Assembly (NCBI GenBank): GCA_035259385.1
Contig: DATFWL010000443.1
Coordinates: forward strand, 1 to 64,000
Direction of reading: 5' to 3'
Origin: QHWK01 sp035259385
GTDB taxonomy: Bacteria; Acidobacteriota; Vicinamibacteria; Vicinamibacterales; CAVVIG01
Length of the DNA: 64,000 bases
The position numbers and the translations under genes were made by a program. Positions 25,162 to 33,363 of this stretch are shown here, one piece after another; position 1 is the first letter of the stretch, and each line of letters starts with the position of its first letter. A model generated the notes under the pieces. That model saw nothing but the letters and a program-made list of their open reading frames with translations. It searched no databases and was not told where the DNA came from.

Positions 25162-27381
25162 CTGACCACACACGCCGGGGCAGCGGACCACGTTCCGGAG
25201 GCGCAGACAGCAGTTCACACGCGGCGCCGCTGGAGCCTGTCGGCGCAGATCGTCGTCGGCCTGGCGGCCGGGGTCGCGGTGGGGCTGTTCTTCGGCGAGC
25301 GCGTCGAGGGCCTGCAGATAGCCGCCGATGCGTACGTCCGGCTGCTGCAGATGACCGTGCTGCCGTACGTGACCGCCTCGATCATCGCCGGTCTCGGCGC
25401 CCTGCACCCGGCGCAGGCAAGGGCTCTCGGCTTCCGTGTCGGCGCTGTTCTCGTCCTGCTCTGGGCGGTGGCGCTGGTCGCCGTCTTTTTATTCCCGCTG
25501 ATGTTCCCGCCGCACGTCAGCGCGTCGTTCTTCAGCACCACCCTCCTCCAGCCGCCGGAAACCTTCGATTTCCTCGGGCTGTACGTGCCGACGAACCCGT
25601 TCTACTCCCTCGCCAACAACATCGTTCCGGCGGTCGTGGTGTTCAGCGTCGTCGTCGGCATCGCGCTGATGGCGATTCCGGGCAAGGGGCAGGTGCTTGC
25701 CGTGCTGAACGTCTTCAGCGCGGCCGTCGCGCGGGCGGCGAACTTCGTGGTGCGGCTGACGCCGTACGGCGTGTTCGCGATCGCGGCAGTGGCGGCCGGC
25801 ACGCTCGACTTCGAGTCGCTGAAGCGGCTCGAGGTGTACCTGGTCACGTATCTCGCCATCACCACGCTGTTCAGTCTGTGGGTGCTGCCCGGTCTGATCG
25901 CGGCGCTGACGCCGGTGCCGCTTCGCCGGGTGCTTGGCGGCATGCGCGACGCGCTGGTCATGGCCTTCATGACCTCGAGCCTGTTCGCCGTCGTGCCGTT
26001 GATCATCGAGCAGTCGAAGCAACTGCTGCAGGAATACCTTCCCGCCGCAGCCGACGACGACGAGCACGTGCCGGAGATCATCGTGCCGGCGTCCTACAAC
26101 TTTCCGCACACCGGCAAGGTACTCACGCTCAGCTTCATTCTCTTCGCGGCCTGGTATGCCGACACGCGGATTCCGGCCAGCGATTATCCGCGCCTGGCGG
26201 CGATGGGCATGCTGGCGATGTTCGGAAGCGTCAACGCAGCCGTGCCCTTTCTCCTCGATCTGCTGCGGATCCCGGCCGATACGTTTCAGTTGTTTCTTGC
26301 GATGGGCGTCGTCGCCAGCCATTTCGGCACGCTCGTCGCCGCGATGCACACCGTCGCGGTCGCGCTGCTCGGCGCCTGCGCAGCAGCGGGCGCGGTGCGG
26401 ATCGACGGACGACGCCTGCTGCGGTTTGCCGCGATCACCGTCGTGCTGGTGGCAGCGACGATTGGCGGAGTGCGCGCCCTGTTCGCGCTGACGCTCCCGC
26501 CGACCTACGACAAGGACAAGGTGCTCGCAGGCATGCAGCTGCTGCGCCGCCAGGCATCCGCGCGCGTGTTCAAGAACGGCGAAGCGGTGCCGCCTCTGCC
26601 CGAGGCGGAGGGGAGCGTGCTCGATCGGATCCGCGCCCGCGGCGTGCTGCGCGTCGGGTATCTCGACGACAGCCTGCCGTACGCGTTCGTCAATCTCCAC
26701 GGCGACCTGGTCGGATTCGACGTCGAGATGGCTTACGAGCTCGCGGCGGACCTCGACGTGTCGCTGGAGTTCGTTCACGCGTCCAGGGCGATGTTCGACG
26801 CCGGCCTCGACCCCGCGCTGTGCGACGTCGTCATGTCCGGCACGGCGGTCACCGCCGATCACGCGATGCGTGTGCTCTTCTCGGCGCCGTACCTCGACGA
26901 GACGCTCGGCTTCATCGTGCCCGACGCCGACCGCGCCGCATTCTCATCCTGGGAGCAGATTCGGGCGATGCGCGGACTCCGCGTCGGCGTGCCGTCGGCG
27001 CCGTACTTCGTCAGGAAGGTCCAGGCGGAGCTGCCCAACGTCGAGATCGTGCCAATCGCGCGCGCTGACGACATCTTTACGCCGCACGATCCGCCGATCG
27101 CCGCGTTCGTCGTGACGGCGGAGCGCGGATCGGCGTACACGCTGATGCATCCCGAGTTCTCGGTCGCAGTTCCCGAGCCGGGCCCGGTGAAAGTGCCGCT
27201 CGCCTACGTGATCGCCGGCCGAGATCAGGCGCTGGCGACCGTGCTCAATACGTGGGTGGAGCTGAAGCGGAAAGACGGGACCATCGAGACGCTCTTTTCT
27301 CATTGGATTCTCGGCAAGGACGCGACGCGGCGGCAGCCGCGCTGGTCGATCGCGCGGGACGTGCTGCACTGGATGCGCTGA
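25162..27381 (+). CDS. dicarboxylate/amino-acid:cation symporter fused to a family-3 solute-binding domain
   Basis: 739 residues if translation starts at CTG 25162, which lies 7 nt after GGAGG (25150-25154); no ATG, GTG or TTG occurs in frame between the previous gene's 3' region and the first helix. Residues about 25-455 are a GltP/DctA-type transporter (WSLSAQIVVGLAAGVAVG; LANNIVPAVVVFSVVVGIAL; AFMTSSLFAVVP). The sodium/substrate motif NMDGT of the family is replaced by NFPHTGK (near residue 313). Residues about 484-739 are an SBP_bac_3-like domain (ARGVLRVGYLDDSLPYAFVN; LVGFDVEMAYELA). Binding domain and carrier in one chain suggest ligand-gated transport or sensing. Confidence 0.8.
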   Translation: MTTHAGAADHVPEAQTAVHTRRRWSLSAQIVVGLAAGVAVGLFFGERVEGLQIAADAYVRLLQMTVLPYVTASIIAGLGALHPAQARALGFRVGAVLVLLWAVALVAVFLFPLMFPPHVSASFFSTTLLQPPETFDFLGLYVPTNPFYSLANNIVPAVVVFSVVVGIALMAIPGKGQVLAVLNVFSAAVARAANFVVRLTPYGVFAIAAVAAGTLDFESLKRLEVYLVTYLAITTLFSLWVLPGLIAALTPVPLRRVLGGMRDALVMAFMTSSLFAVVPLIIEQSKQLLQEYLPAAADDDEHVPEIIVPASYNFPHTGKVLTLSFILFAAWYADTRIPASDYPRLAAMGMLAMFGSVNAAVPFLLDLLRIPADTFQLFLAMGVVASHFGTLVAAMHTVAVALLGACAAAGAVRIDGRRLLRFAAITVVLVAATIGGVRALFALTLPPTYDKDKVLAGMQLLRRQASARVFKNGEAVPPLPEAEGSVLDRIRARGVLRVGYLDDSLPYAFVNLHGDLVGFDVEMAYELAADLDVSLEFVHASRAMFDAGLDPALCDVVMSGTAVTADHAMRVLFSAPYLDETLGFIVPDADRAAFSSWEQIRAMRGLRVGVPSAPYFVRKVQAELPNVEIVPIARADDIFTPHDPPIAAFVVTAERGSAYTLMHPEFSVAVPEPGPVKVPLAYVIAGRDQALATVLNTWVELKRKDGTIETLFSHWILGKDATRRQPRWSIARDVLHWMR

Positions 27382-27407
27382 CGGCCGGCACGGGGGACCA
27401 GCTGTGG

Positions 27408-27423
27408 CTATGCAGAATCGGCA
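27408..27423 (-). promoter_or_regulatory. TGCCG-N5-GCATAG element, copy 2 (inverted member of a pair)
   Basis: On the plus strand CTATGCAGAATCGGCA. It faces copy 3 with a 12-bp gap, so the two make a larger dyad (27408-27451). Confidence 0.55.
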
Positions 27424-27435
27424 AGTCACGCCGGC

Positions 27436-27451
27436 TGCCGGAACTGCATAG
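27436..27451 (+). promoter_or_regulatory. TGCCG-N5-GCATAG element, copy 3
   Basis: TGCCGGAACTGCATAG, 44 nt before the DUF1214 ATG. It is mirror-image to copy 2. Confidence 0.6.
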
Positions 27452-27495
27452 AGCGGGAGGCGTGCGACCCGTATCGTGCCCGCGGAGGGCTGACC

Positions 27496-27978
27496 ATGGG
27501 CCACGAGGCGATCCGACGCCGCGAGGGCATGCGCAGCAGACGGATCCGGCAGGCCTCGCCGGATGCGGACCTCAGCTCCCGCCCTGAAGTCGTGGCCTGG
27601 ACCATCGACGGCGACGCCAACGGCAAGCCGCTGGTCGGTTCGAACCGCTACGTCCTTCACTTCGACGCCGGTCGCGAGCCGCCGGCGCACGGATTCTGGT
27701 CGCTCGTGATGCACGACGAGCGGTGCCTGCCGACGGCAGACCCGATCCGCCCCGATTCGGTTGGCGACCGCGGCTCGCTGTCGTTCGACGCCGACGGTGC
27801 CCTCGACGTGTTCGTCTCGCACGACCCGCCGCCCGGAGACCGGCGCGCGAACTGGCTGCCGGCGCCGCGCGGTCCGTTCCACCTCGTGCTGAACATCTAC
27901 TGGCCGCGGCCGGAGGTGTTGAGCGGGAACTGGCTGCCGCCGCCGATCAGACCCTTCGACCCGTGGCCCGACGCGTGA
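27496..27978 (+). CDS. DUF1214 domain protein lacking the usual DUF1254 half
   Basis: 160 residues, ATG start after GGAGGGCTGACC. The block YVLHFDAGREPPAHGFWSLV, a DFVSHDPPPGDRRANWLPAP-like segment, then FHLVLNIYWPRPEVLSGNW is the DUF1214 C-terminal signature. Most family members are 350-480 residues with an N-terminal DUF1254 domain and a signal peptide; here both are missing, so this is a stand-alone or shortened form that would stay in the cytoplasm. The gene converges on the response regulator with only 6 nt between the two stops. The function of the family is not established. Confidence 0.7.
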   Translation: MGHEAIRRREGMRSRRIRQASPDADLSSRPEVVAWTIDGDANGKPLVGSNRYVLHFDAGREPPAHGFWSLVMHDERCLPTADPIRPDSVGDRGSLSFDADGALDVFVSHDPPPGDRRANWLPAPRGPFHLVLNIYWPRPEVLSGNWLPPPIRPFDPWPDA

Positions 27979-27984
27979 TCGCGA

Positions 27985-28608
27985 TCAGACGATACGCTGC
28001 CTGATGGCGTACTGAATCAACTCCGCCGTCGTCTTGAGGTGGAGCTGCCGCATGATGCGGTACTTGTGGAAGGCGACCGTGTGCGGCGCCATGTTCAGAA
28101 TCGACGCGACTTCCCTCATCGAGTGTCCTTCCGCGACCAGCTGCACGATCTCGCGCTGACGATCCGTCAGGCTGAGAGACGGCTGCGCTGCGCCCAGCAT
28201 CGAACCGACGAGCCCCTCGGTGATCAGCGGCGTCACGTACGAGCGACCCTTCATCACCTCCGAGATCGCGGTCATGAGCTCCGATGCCGCCGACCGTTTG
28301 AGGACGTAGCCGGACGCGCCGGCCCGGAACGCGTCGACGGCGAGCTCGCGATCCTCGCTCATCGTCAGCACGATGATCCGGATTTCTGGATGGTCGCGCT
28401 TGAGTTGCCGCGCGGCATCGATGCCGTTCATGACCGGCATGGTGACATCGACGACAACGACGTCGGGCGCCAGCGAGCCGGCCGCCGTCAGCAGATCCTT
28501 TCCGTTGGATGCCGTCCCGACGATGTCGCAGTCGTCAGCCAGCAGGCCACTGAATGCCTCGAGGACCAGCGTGTGATCGTCCGCCAGGAGGACGCGGGGA
28601 CGGTTCAT
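27985..28608 (-). CDS. NarL/LuxR-family response regulator A
   Basis: 207 residues from the ATG at 28608 (an upstream TTG at 28707 would add a non-conserved 33-residue extension). The receiver has LLADDH (acidic pocket Asp10/Asp11), phospho-acceptor Asp54 (VVVDVTMP), and Lys at YVLKRSAASEL. The C-terminal LuxR helix-turn-helix reads LTDRQREIVQLVAEGHSMRE and IAPHTVAFHKY-like. The sister proteins at 33364 and 38664 share most of the sequence, including AFRAGAS-YVLKRSAASEL. It has no kinase next to it; a HisKA_3 kinase elsewhere in the window may drive it. It is divergent from the AraC-type gene. Confidence 0.9.
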   Translation of the reverse strand: MNRPRVLLADDHTLVLEAFSGLLADDCDIVGTASNGKDLLTAAGSLAPDVVVVDVTMPVMNGIDAARQLKRDHPEIRIIVLTMSEDRELAVDAFRAGASGYVLKRSAASELMTAISEVMKGRSYVTPLITEGLVGSMLGAAQPSLSLTDRQREIVQLVAEGHSMREVASILNMAPHTVAFHKYRIMRQLHLKTTAELIQYAIRQRIV

Positions 28609-28716
28609 GAGGAGGCGGTAATGACACGGGTGCGCGTTCGTGTCAGCCGGATTGCCGACGTGATCACAGCGTGTAACGTCACGCGGGCGATGCTCGCACC
28701 GACCCAAACGGTATGA

Positions 28717-28732
28717 CTATGCGAATACGGCG
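28717..28732 (-). promoter_or_regulatory. TGCCG-N5-GCATAG element, copy 4
   Basis: On the plus strand CTATGCGAATACGGCG, 108 nt upstream of the regulator A start codon. The last base departs from the consensus. Confidence 0.5.
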
Positions 28733-28782
28733 CGATCCTTCCAAGACGGCAACGATTTTTGGGGCCTTTTTTCCTGTAGAAC

Positions 28783-28798
28783 CTGTCACCTCTGACAG
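28783..28798. promoter_or_regulatory. CTGTCA-N4-TGACAG palindrome, site 1
   Basis: CTGTCACCTCTGACAG, perfect 6-bp arms, between the divergent response regulator A and the AraC gene, 46 nt before the latter's ATG. Confidence 0.6.
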
Positions 28799-28844
28799 TT
28801 CATTCGAAGGGGCCTTCCGCCGATGATGGGTCTGCTCCACCACC

Positions 28845-29822
28845 ATGCCAGCCGCGCACTCGTTCATGGAATCGCACGCGATCGAGGACATCGAGGCCAT
28901 GGCCAGTGCCGTCGGCATGGGCGTCCAGGCGGAGTACGTGCAGCTCGAGACGAAGCGGTTCACAGGGCGCTGGACCACGATGCAGTTGCCGCGGATGGTT
29001 CTCCAGCGAGGCCGCGAGGACATCGCCGTCGTCCGGCGTCTGCGCGCGGGAGCGGGCACCTGGACGTTCGTCGTCCCGCTCGCGGTGCCGGGGGCCGCGC
29101 GCTGGGATGCGTGCCCGGTGAACCACGACGAGCTGATCGTCTGCGCGCCGGGCGCCGAGTGTTACGCCTTTGATCCCGGCGGGACGCAGTTCGCGATCGT
29201 CAGCGTCGGCGACGAGCATCCCGTAGCCGCGGCGGCCAGCGGTTTTCTCGAGGCGGGGGAGCGCAACTGCACGGTCCGCCAGCGTGGTCGTGACGCCGAC
29301 GCGCTGGTGCGCGGGTTGACCGAGATGCTGCCGTCCGACGACAGTGTGGATCACATACGCCGGCGGCTCGAACGGCGGTCGACCGAGGAGCGCATCGATC
29401 TGGAGTCGTCGTTGCGCCGTGCGGTCCGCGGCCAGCGGCAGCGCGAAGCCTCGCTTGGCCGGCGGCAGATCGTGGCTCGCGCCGAGGCGTTCTTCCGGCG
29501 GCATCTGGGAGAGCCGGTCTCGATCACGCGGTTGTCATCTGTGGCCGGCGTGAGCGAGCGCAGCCTGCGCAACGCCTTCTACGATGTCTACTCGACCGGA
29601 CCCAAGCGATACCTGCGGTTGTGGCAGCTGCATCAGGTGCGTCGCGCGCTCCGATCCTCGACCTGCGCGGAGCAGACCGTGACCGACGTGGCCACCTTCC
29701 ACGGTTTCTTCGAGCTTGGACGGTTCGCCGGCGAGTACAAGGCGCTCTTCGGAGAGTCCCCCTCAGAGACTCTCCAGCGAGCGCGCCTCGAACACGTCGT
29801 TCCCGCCTGCGCGCCGGCATGA
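28845..29822 (+). CDS. AraC-family transcriptional regulator
   Basis: 325 residues, ATG 28845. The C-terminal third is a double helix-turn-helix of the AraC type: residues about 205-315 with VSITRLSSVAGVSERSLRNA (first HTH) and VTDVATFHGFFELGRFAGEY (second HTH), then FGESPSETL, the usual terminal signature. The N-terminal 200 residues resemble the ligand/dimerisation half of AraC-binding-like regulators (WDACPVNHDELIVCAPGAEC) with no clear cupin motif. It is divergent from a response regulator, with a palindrome between them that may be its operator or that of a shared regulator. The target is unknown. Confidence 0.85.
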   Translation: MPAAHSFMESHAIEDIEAMASAVGMGVQAEYVQLETKRFTGRWTTMQLPRMVLQRGREDIAVVRRLRAGAGTWTFVVPLAVPGAARWDACPVNHDELIVCAPGAECYAFDPGGTQFAIVSVGDEHPVAAAASGFLEAGERNCTVRQRGRDADALVRGLTEMLPSDDSVDHIRRRLERRSTEERIDLESSLRRAVRGQRQREASLGRRQIVARAEAFFRRHLGEPVSITRLSSVAGVSERSLRNAFYDVYSTGPKRYLRLWQLHQVRRALRSSTCAEQTVTDVATFHGFFELGRFAGEYKALFGESPSETLQRARLEHVVPACAPA

Positions 29823-29833
29823 CGACCGGTGTG

Positions 29834-29849
29834 CGCCGAAACTGCATAG
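29834..29849 (+). promoter_or_regulatory. TGCCG-N5-GCATAG element, copy 5
   Basis: CGCCGAAACTGCATAG (first base differs), 32 nt before the ATG of a 29-codon ORF at 29882. Confidence 0.5.
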
Positions 29850-29881
29850 CGACGCCCGCACGCTCTCGCTGGTTTGAATCG

Positions 29882-29971
29882 ATGACTCCAACACGCCTCC
29901 GCTCGCATTCGTCATCGTGTGTGTCGAGCCCGGGCGGTCGTCCAGGTGCGCACACGGTAGTGACATGGTGA
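29882..29971 (+). CDS. possible 29-residue leader ORF
   Basis: ATG at 29882 lies exactly 32 nt after copy 5 of the 16-bp element, the same spacing seen at annotated genes. The peptide (MTPTRLRSHSSSCVSSPGG...) has no recognisable domain. It ends 95 nt before the exported protein at 30067. Only the spacing supports it; there is no Shine-Dalgarno. Confidence 0.25.
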   Translation: MTPTRLRSHSSSCVSSPGGRPGAHTVVTW

Positions 29972-30066
29972 GCGCCTGATAGTCACCTGTTGAACACAAG
30001 TGAATGCTTGATTCCAGCAGGGCCCTGGTTTGAGGTGCCTGGCTGCGCGATACGAAGGAACTCGTC

Positions 30067-30645
30067 ATGCGATTGATTCTGAGAAGCGTCATCGTTCTCG
30101 GCGCCGTGACGACCGTCACGGTGTCAGCGCGTCAGTACAAGCCGAGCACGGTCCCGGTGGAATACAGCGCCAGCGTGCAGGCCGTCGGCGCGCTCGGCGC
30201 GGTTGCGACGACCGTCCAGGTCCACATCGATCGATTCACCGCAGAGAAGGATCGGACGACGCTGGTGAATGCGCTCAAGACGGGCGGCTACGCGGCGTTT
30301 CTGCCAGCGCTGAAGAAAGCGCCGGTGGTCGGCTACCTCGCCGTGAAGGATCAGAAATGGGATCTGCGGTGGGCGCACCAGCAGGTCAAGGATCTGGGGC
30401 AGGCGATCACCGTGGCCACCGACAAACCGGTGTACTTCGCAGGCGGCGGCGCGGCCGATGCGAAGCCGCGCGAAGGGTTCGACATGGCGGTCATCCGCCT
30501 CGACGTCGACACGATCGGGATGGGGAAGGGCACGTTCGCGACCGCAGCGAAGGTAAAGCCGAACGCCGACGCCAGCGGCGTGGAAGTGGACGACTACGGC
30601 GGCCAGCCGCTCCAGATCACCATGGTCAGCCGCATCCTGAAGTAG
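30067..30645 (+). CDS. exported protein of unknown function, paralogue of the 42798 product
   Basis: 192 residues, ATG after a GAAGGAACTCGTC context. A signal peptide ends near residue 21 (VSARQ). The mature part has the pattern IDRFTAEKDRTTLVNALKTGG, then KKAPVVGYLAV, DLRWAHQ, and a C-terminal beta-rich segment (PLQITMVSRILK). The protein encoded on the minus strand at 42798 shows the same order of elements (NWSTTAERERIISTMIEKG, KMPAKGRLRF, LGWDVKYAWH), so the two form a local family. I do not recognise a named domain. Two members near the same regulatory motif suggest an envelope or stress role, but this is a guess. Confidence 0.6.
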   Translation: MRLILRSVIVLGAVTTVTVSARQYKPSTVPVEYSASVQAVGALGAVATTVQVHIDRFTAEKDRTTLVNALKTGGYAAFLPALKKAPVVGYLAVKDQKWDLRWAHQQVKDLGQAITVATDKPVYFAGGGAADAKPREGFDMAVIRLDVDTIGMGKGTFATAAKVKPNADASGVEVDDYGGQPLQITMVSRILK

Positions 30646-30685
30646 CGATCGTGATGAGCTGACCCGGTATGGATCCGCCCTGGCG

Positions 30686-30701
30686 TGCCGGAATGGCATA
30701 G
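30686..30701 (+). promoter_or_regulatory. TGCCG-N5-GCATAG element, copy 6
   Basis: TGCCGGAATGGCATAG, 32 nt before the ATG of the 368-residue exported protein. Confidence 0.6.
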
Positions 30702-30733
30702 TGACACGATTGACGGAGGGCTAGCCTCGGGCC

Positions 30734-31840
30734 ATGAGAGGGCCGCAACGCCTCATGGCATCGATCAGTACGGGTCCGCGTCGGCGGCGGTATCGTTCCG
30801 TCGCGACCGTCATTTCAATCGTGTGCGGCATCGCCGCTGCGATGTACGTGTCAGCGGTCGGACGTGCGCAGACAGCGCCGCCGAGCGAGGTCTCCACGCT
30901 CCTGCAGATCGCGCACTTCTCGCCGGAGGATATCGCCACGGTCACCTCGGGCGGCGTCGCTGTCCGTAGCGAGGCCTCAACCGAGGATCTCGAGGCCGTC
31001 GTCGTCGCCGCCGTGCAGGTCCGCGCCGCGCTCGATCGCACGCTGTCGTATTTCCGACAGCTCGTCTCCTTCGAGGACGGGGAGGTGACGCTGCGGTTCG
31101 GGCTGTTCGGGAAGCCGCCGCGGCCGGACGATCTCGCGCGCGCGGCGCTCGACGACGATACGGTGGACGATCTCAAGTCGTGCCGTCCGGGCGACTGCGG
31201 CGTTCGCATCGGGACGAAGAACGCCGCCGAGATCGGACAGGCGATCGACTGGCGCGCAGCTGACGCGGCCGAGCGCGCCGCCGGTTGGGCGCGGCAGGCG
31301 CTCGCCGCGTACGCCGCGGACTACCTCGCGCGCGGCGACGCCGCGCTCGTGACCTACGACGATCAGTCGAAGCCGGTGAGCCTCAAGGACACCTGGCGCG
31401 CGATCGTCGATCGCTCGCCGGCGCTCGCCCAGTACGCCCCCGCCTTGCAACGTCACCTCACCGGCTTCCCGGCGGTTGCGCTGCCCGGCGCGACCGACGA
31501 GATCTACTGGATTCAGGAGCACTACACGACGCTGAAGACGGTGACCGGCGTCACGCATCTCGTGACGTGGCACGATCCGGAGCATCCGGATCGCGCCGTC
31601 GTCGCGCAGAAACAGATCTACGCGAGCCGTTACTACTACGGCTCGCTCGCCGTCACGCTGTTCCTCCAGGACTCGCGCGACGCGGCGCAGCAGGTGACCT
31701 GGCTGGTCTACTTCAACCGCTCGCGCGGCGATCTGCTGAAAGGCGGCTTCGGCGGGTTGAGGCGTCGGCTTGCCGAGTCGATGATCAAGGACTCCGCCGA
31801 TGCGATGCTCGGCGCGATCAAGCGCGAGCTCGAGAAATAA
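30734..31840 (+). CDS. exported protein of unknown function
   Basis: 368 residues, ATG 30734. A long positively charged N-terminus (residues 1-22) precedes a hydrophobic signal (residues about 23-45). The mature protein is mixed alpha/beta without a domain I can name. It has an acidic N-terminal region (STEDLEAVVVAAVQVRAALD), a CRPGDCGVRIG loop whose two cysteines could form a disulfide, and a C-terminal YYYGSLAVTLFLQDS / WLVYFNRSRGDLLKGGFG stretch that looks like a conserved core. GGAGGG lies 14 nt upstream. Conservation in related genomes would be the next clue to function. Confidence 0.6.
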   Translation: MRGPQRLMASISTGPRRRRYRSVATVISIVCGIAAAMYVSAVGRAQTAPPSEVSTLLQIAHFSPEDIATVTSGGVAVRSEASTEDLEAVVVAAVQVRAALDRTLSYFRQLVSFEDGEVTLRFGLFGKPPRPDDLARAALDDDTVDDLKSCRPGDCGVRIGTKNAAEIGQAIDWRAADAAERAAGWARQALAAYAADYLARGDAALVTYDDQSKPVSLKDTWRAIVDRSPALAQYAPALQRHLTGFPAVALPGATDEIYWIQEHYTTLKTVTGVTHLVTWHDPEHPDRAVVAQKQIYASRYYYGSLAVTLFLQDSRDAAQQVTWLVYFNRSRGDLLKGGFGGLRRRLAESMIKDSADAMLGAIKRELEK

Positions 31841-31861
31841 ATACAATGAGGTGACCGCGAA

Positions 31862-32371
31862 TTGCCCGCGGCCACCATGAAGCGTGCAGCATTGTCCGCC
31901 TGCGTCGGCGTCGCGTGCCTGATGTCGTTGCCGGCGCGCGCTGACGATCGCGATCCCGATGTCGACCGCAGATGGGGGCTCTCGATCTGGGGCGTGAGCT
32001 ATCACATCGACCGCTCGATCGATTACAGCGAAGGGAATTACGGCGTCGGCCTCCGCTATTACCTCAACCACTACATCTTTTTCGAAGGCGACGTGCTGCG
32101 CAACAGCAACCGCGGCGTGGTGCTGCCGGCGTCCGCTGGCGTCGAGATCGGGATCGGAACGATCTTCCATGCGTGCAAGGTCTCTGCAGTCGGCGCCGCG
32201 ACACTCGCGTACTACCAGAACGTGCGGACCGACAGCGACTACTTCAAGTTCGGTCCGGTTCCGGGGGCGGCGTTCGGCTGCGGACGCGTGAAGACGAACG
32301 TGCTCGGCATCCTCCGCCCGTCGCGCGAGCCGCTGGCGGCGATCGCCGCGTCGGTCACGATCATGTTGTGA
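31862..32371 (+). CDS. small outer-membrane beta-barrel-like protein
   Basis: 169 residues from TTG 31862, which has GAGGTGA 7 nt upstream; ATG 31877 would also give a complete signal peptide (MKRAALSACVGVACLMSLPA). The mature part alternates aromatic and glycine residues as in eight-stranded barrels (RWGLSIWGVSYHIDRSID, YGVGLRYYLNHYIFFEGDVL, ASAGVEIGIGTIFHA). Two cysteines (HACKV, FGCGRV) may form a disulfide. The end IAASVTIML has no terminal aromatic, so outer-membrane insertion is likely but not certain. The gene follows the previous one by 21 nt and is probably co-transcribed with it. Confidence 0.55.
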   Translation: MPAATMKRAALSACVGVACLMSLPARADDRDPDVDRRWGLSIWGVSYHIDRSIDYSEGNYGVGLRYYLNHYIFFEGDVLRNSNRGVVLPASAGVEIGIGTIFHACKVSAVGAATLAYYQNVRTDSDYFKFGPVPGAAFGCGRVKTNVLGILRPSREPLAAIAASVTIML

Positions 32372-32408
32372 GCCGGCGTCGAACATCGTTCGACGCGCGC
32401 CTGCCTGG

Positions 32409-32424
32409 TGCCGAAAGCGCATAG
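32409..32424 (+). promoter_or_regulatory. TGCCG-N5-GCATAG element, copy 7
   Basis: TGCCGAAAGCGCATAG, 33 nt before TTG 32458 of a 31-codon ORF and 125 nt before the DUF481 ATG. Confidence 0.55.
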
Positions 32425-32457
32425 CTGCCCCGGCACTCGCGCCAGTAAAAACGTTCG

Positions 32458-32553
32458 TTGCGATCCGCGCCGTCGGGCGACGACGGCGATCGCTTCGCCA
32501 TCCGCGTGTGCGACTGGAAGATCTCGTCCGACGAATCACCGAAAAGACGATGA
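32458..32553 (+). CDS. possible 31-residue leader ORF coupled to the DUF481 gene
   Basis: TTG 32458 lies 33 nt after copy 7 of the 16-bp element. The stop TGA (32551-32553) overlaps the DUF481 ATG as ATGA, an arrangement that would allow translational coupling. The peptide (MRSAPSGDDGDRFAIRVC...) matches nothing I know. The same layout recurs before the formylglycine-enzyme gene at 44755. Confidence 0.3.
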   Translation: MRSAPSGDDGDRFAIRVCDWKISSDESPKRR

Positions 32554-33314
32554 CTCACACCGCATTGCGATCCGTGCTCCCTCTGTGCGTGCTCCTCGCA
32601 TCCGCCGCGGGCGTGTACGCGCAGCCGCCAGCCGATCAACCGCCGCCGCGTCTCGAAGCGACCGCGCAGGCCGCATTCCTCGCGAACACCGGCAACTCGT
32701 CCACTGAAACGCTGGGTTTCGGAGGGGAGATCATCGTCCGGCCGGCGCCGTGGGTCTATCGCGCGAAGGCGGCGCTCGCGCAGAACAGCGACCACGACGA
32801 GCTCAAGGCGCGCTCGGTGACGGCGCTGTTGCGCGCCGACCGCGTGCTGACGCCGCGCCTGAGCGCCTTCGGCCAGTACGACTACCTGCACGACATCTTC
32901 GCAGGCATCGAGAACCGGCAGACGGTCCAGGCCGGGTTGGCGTTCCTGGCGGTGGATCGCGCGCCACATCGGCTGCGTTTCGACGGCGGCATCGGTTACC
33001 AGCACGAAGGGCGGGTGAACACCGAGAACACGAACAGCGCCATCGCGGAAGGCGGGCTGGCCTACCGATGGCAGATCACGCGCACGAGCGAACTCGTGGA
33101 GGAGTTCCGGGCGAGTCTGCCGTTTGCGAACACCGACCAGTGGAAACTGGATCAGTCGGTCTCGCTGACCGCGGCGATCAACAGCATCTTCTCGCTCAAG
33201 GTCGCGAATGTGGTGCGATTCGTGAACGCGCCGGTGCCGGGCTTCGAGTCGACGGACACGACGACGACCGTCGCGCTGGTCATGAAGTTATCGCGGCCGG
33301 CGCCGGCGCCTTGA
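32550..33314 (+). CDS. exported DUF481 (salt-induced outer-membrane) protein
   Basis: 254 residues from ATG 32550 (a GTG at 32508 extends the frame). After the signal peptide (about 1-25) the DUF481 pattern is clear: LEATAQAAFLANTGNSSTET, YRAKAALAQNSDHDELKARS, LSAFGQYDYLHDIFAGIENR, FDGGIGYQHEGRVNTENTNS and a C-terminal strand TTTTVALVMKLS. DUF481/YdiY-type proteins are outer-membrane barrels, some induced by salt. The gene converges on a response regulator 50 nt away. The likely promoter element lies 125 nt upstream with a small ORF between. Confidence 0.8.
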   Translation: MTHTALRSVLPLCVLLASAAGVYAQPPADQPPPRLEATAQAAFLANTGNSSTETLGFGGEIIVRPAPWVYRAKAALAQNSDHDELKARSVTALLRADRVLTPRLSAFGQYDYLHDIFAGIENRQTVQAGLAFLAVDRAPHRLRFDGGIGYQHEGRVNTENTNSAIAEGGLAYRWQITRTSELVEEFRASLPFANTDQWKLDQSVSLTAAINSIFSLKVANVVRFVNAPVPGFESTDTTTTVALVMKLSRPAPAP

Positions 33315-33341
33315 GATGGTCACGATCCGGGTGCGCCGTCC

Positions 33342-33359
33342 GGCCTCGCCCCGAGGGCC
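33342..33359. terminator. short hairpin between convergent genes
   Basis: GGCCTCG (33342-33348) and CGAGGGCC (33352-33359) pair with one bulged G, between the DUF481 gene and the convergent response regulator B. No T-run; candidate bidirectional terminator. Confidence 0.35.
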
Positions 33360-33363
33360 AGGG

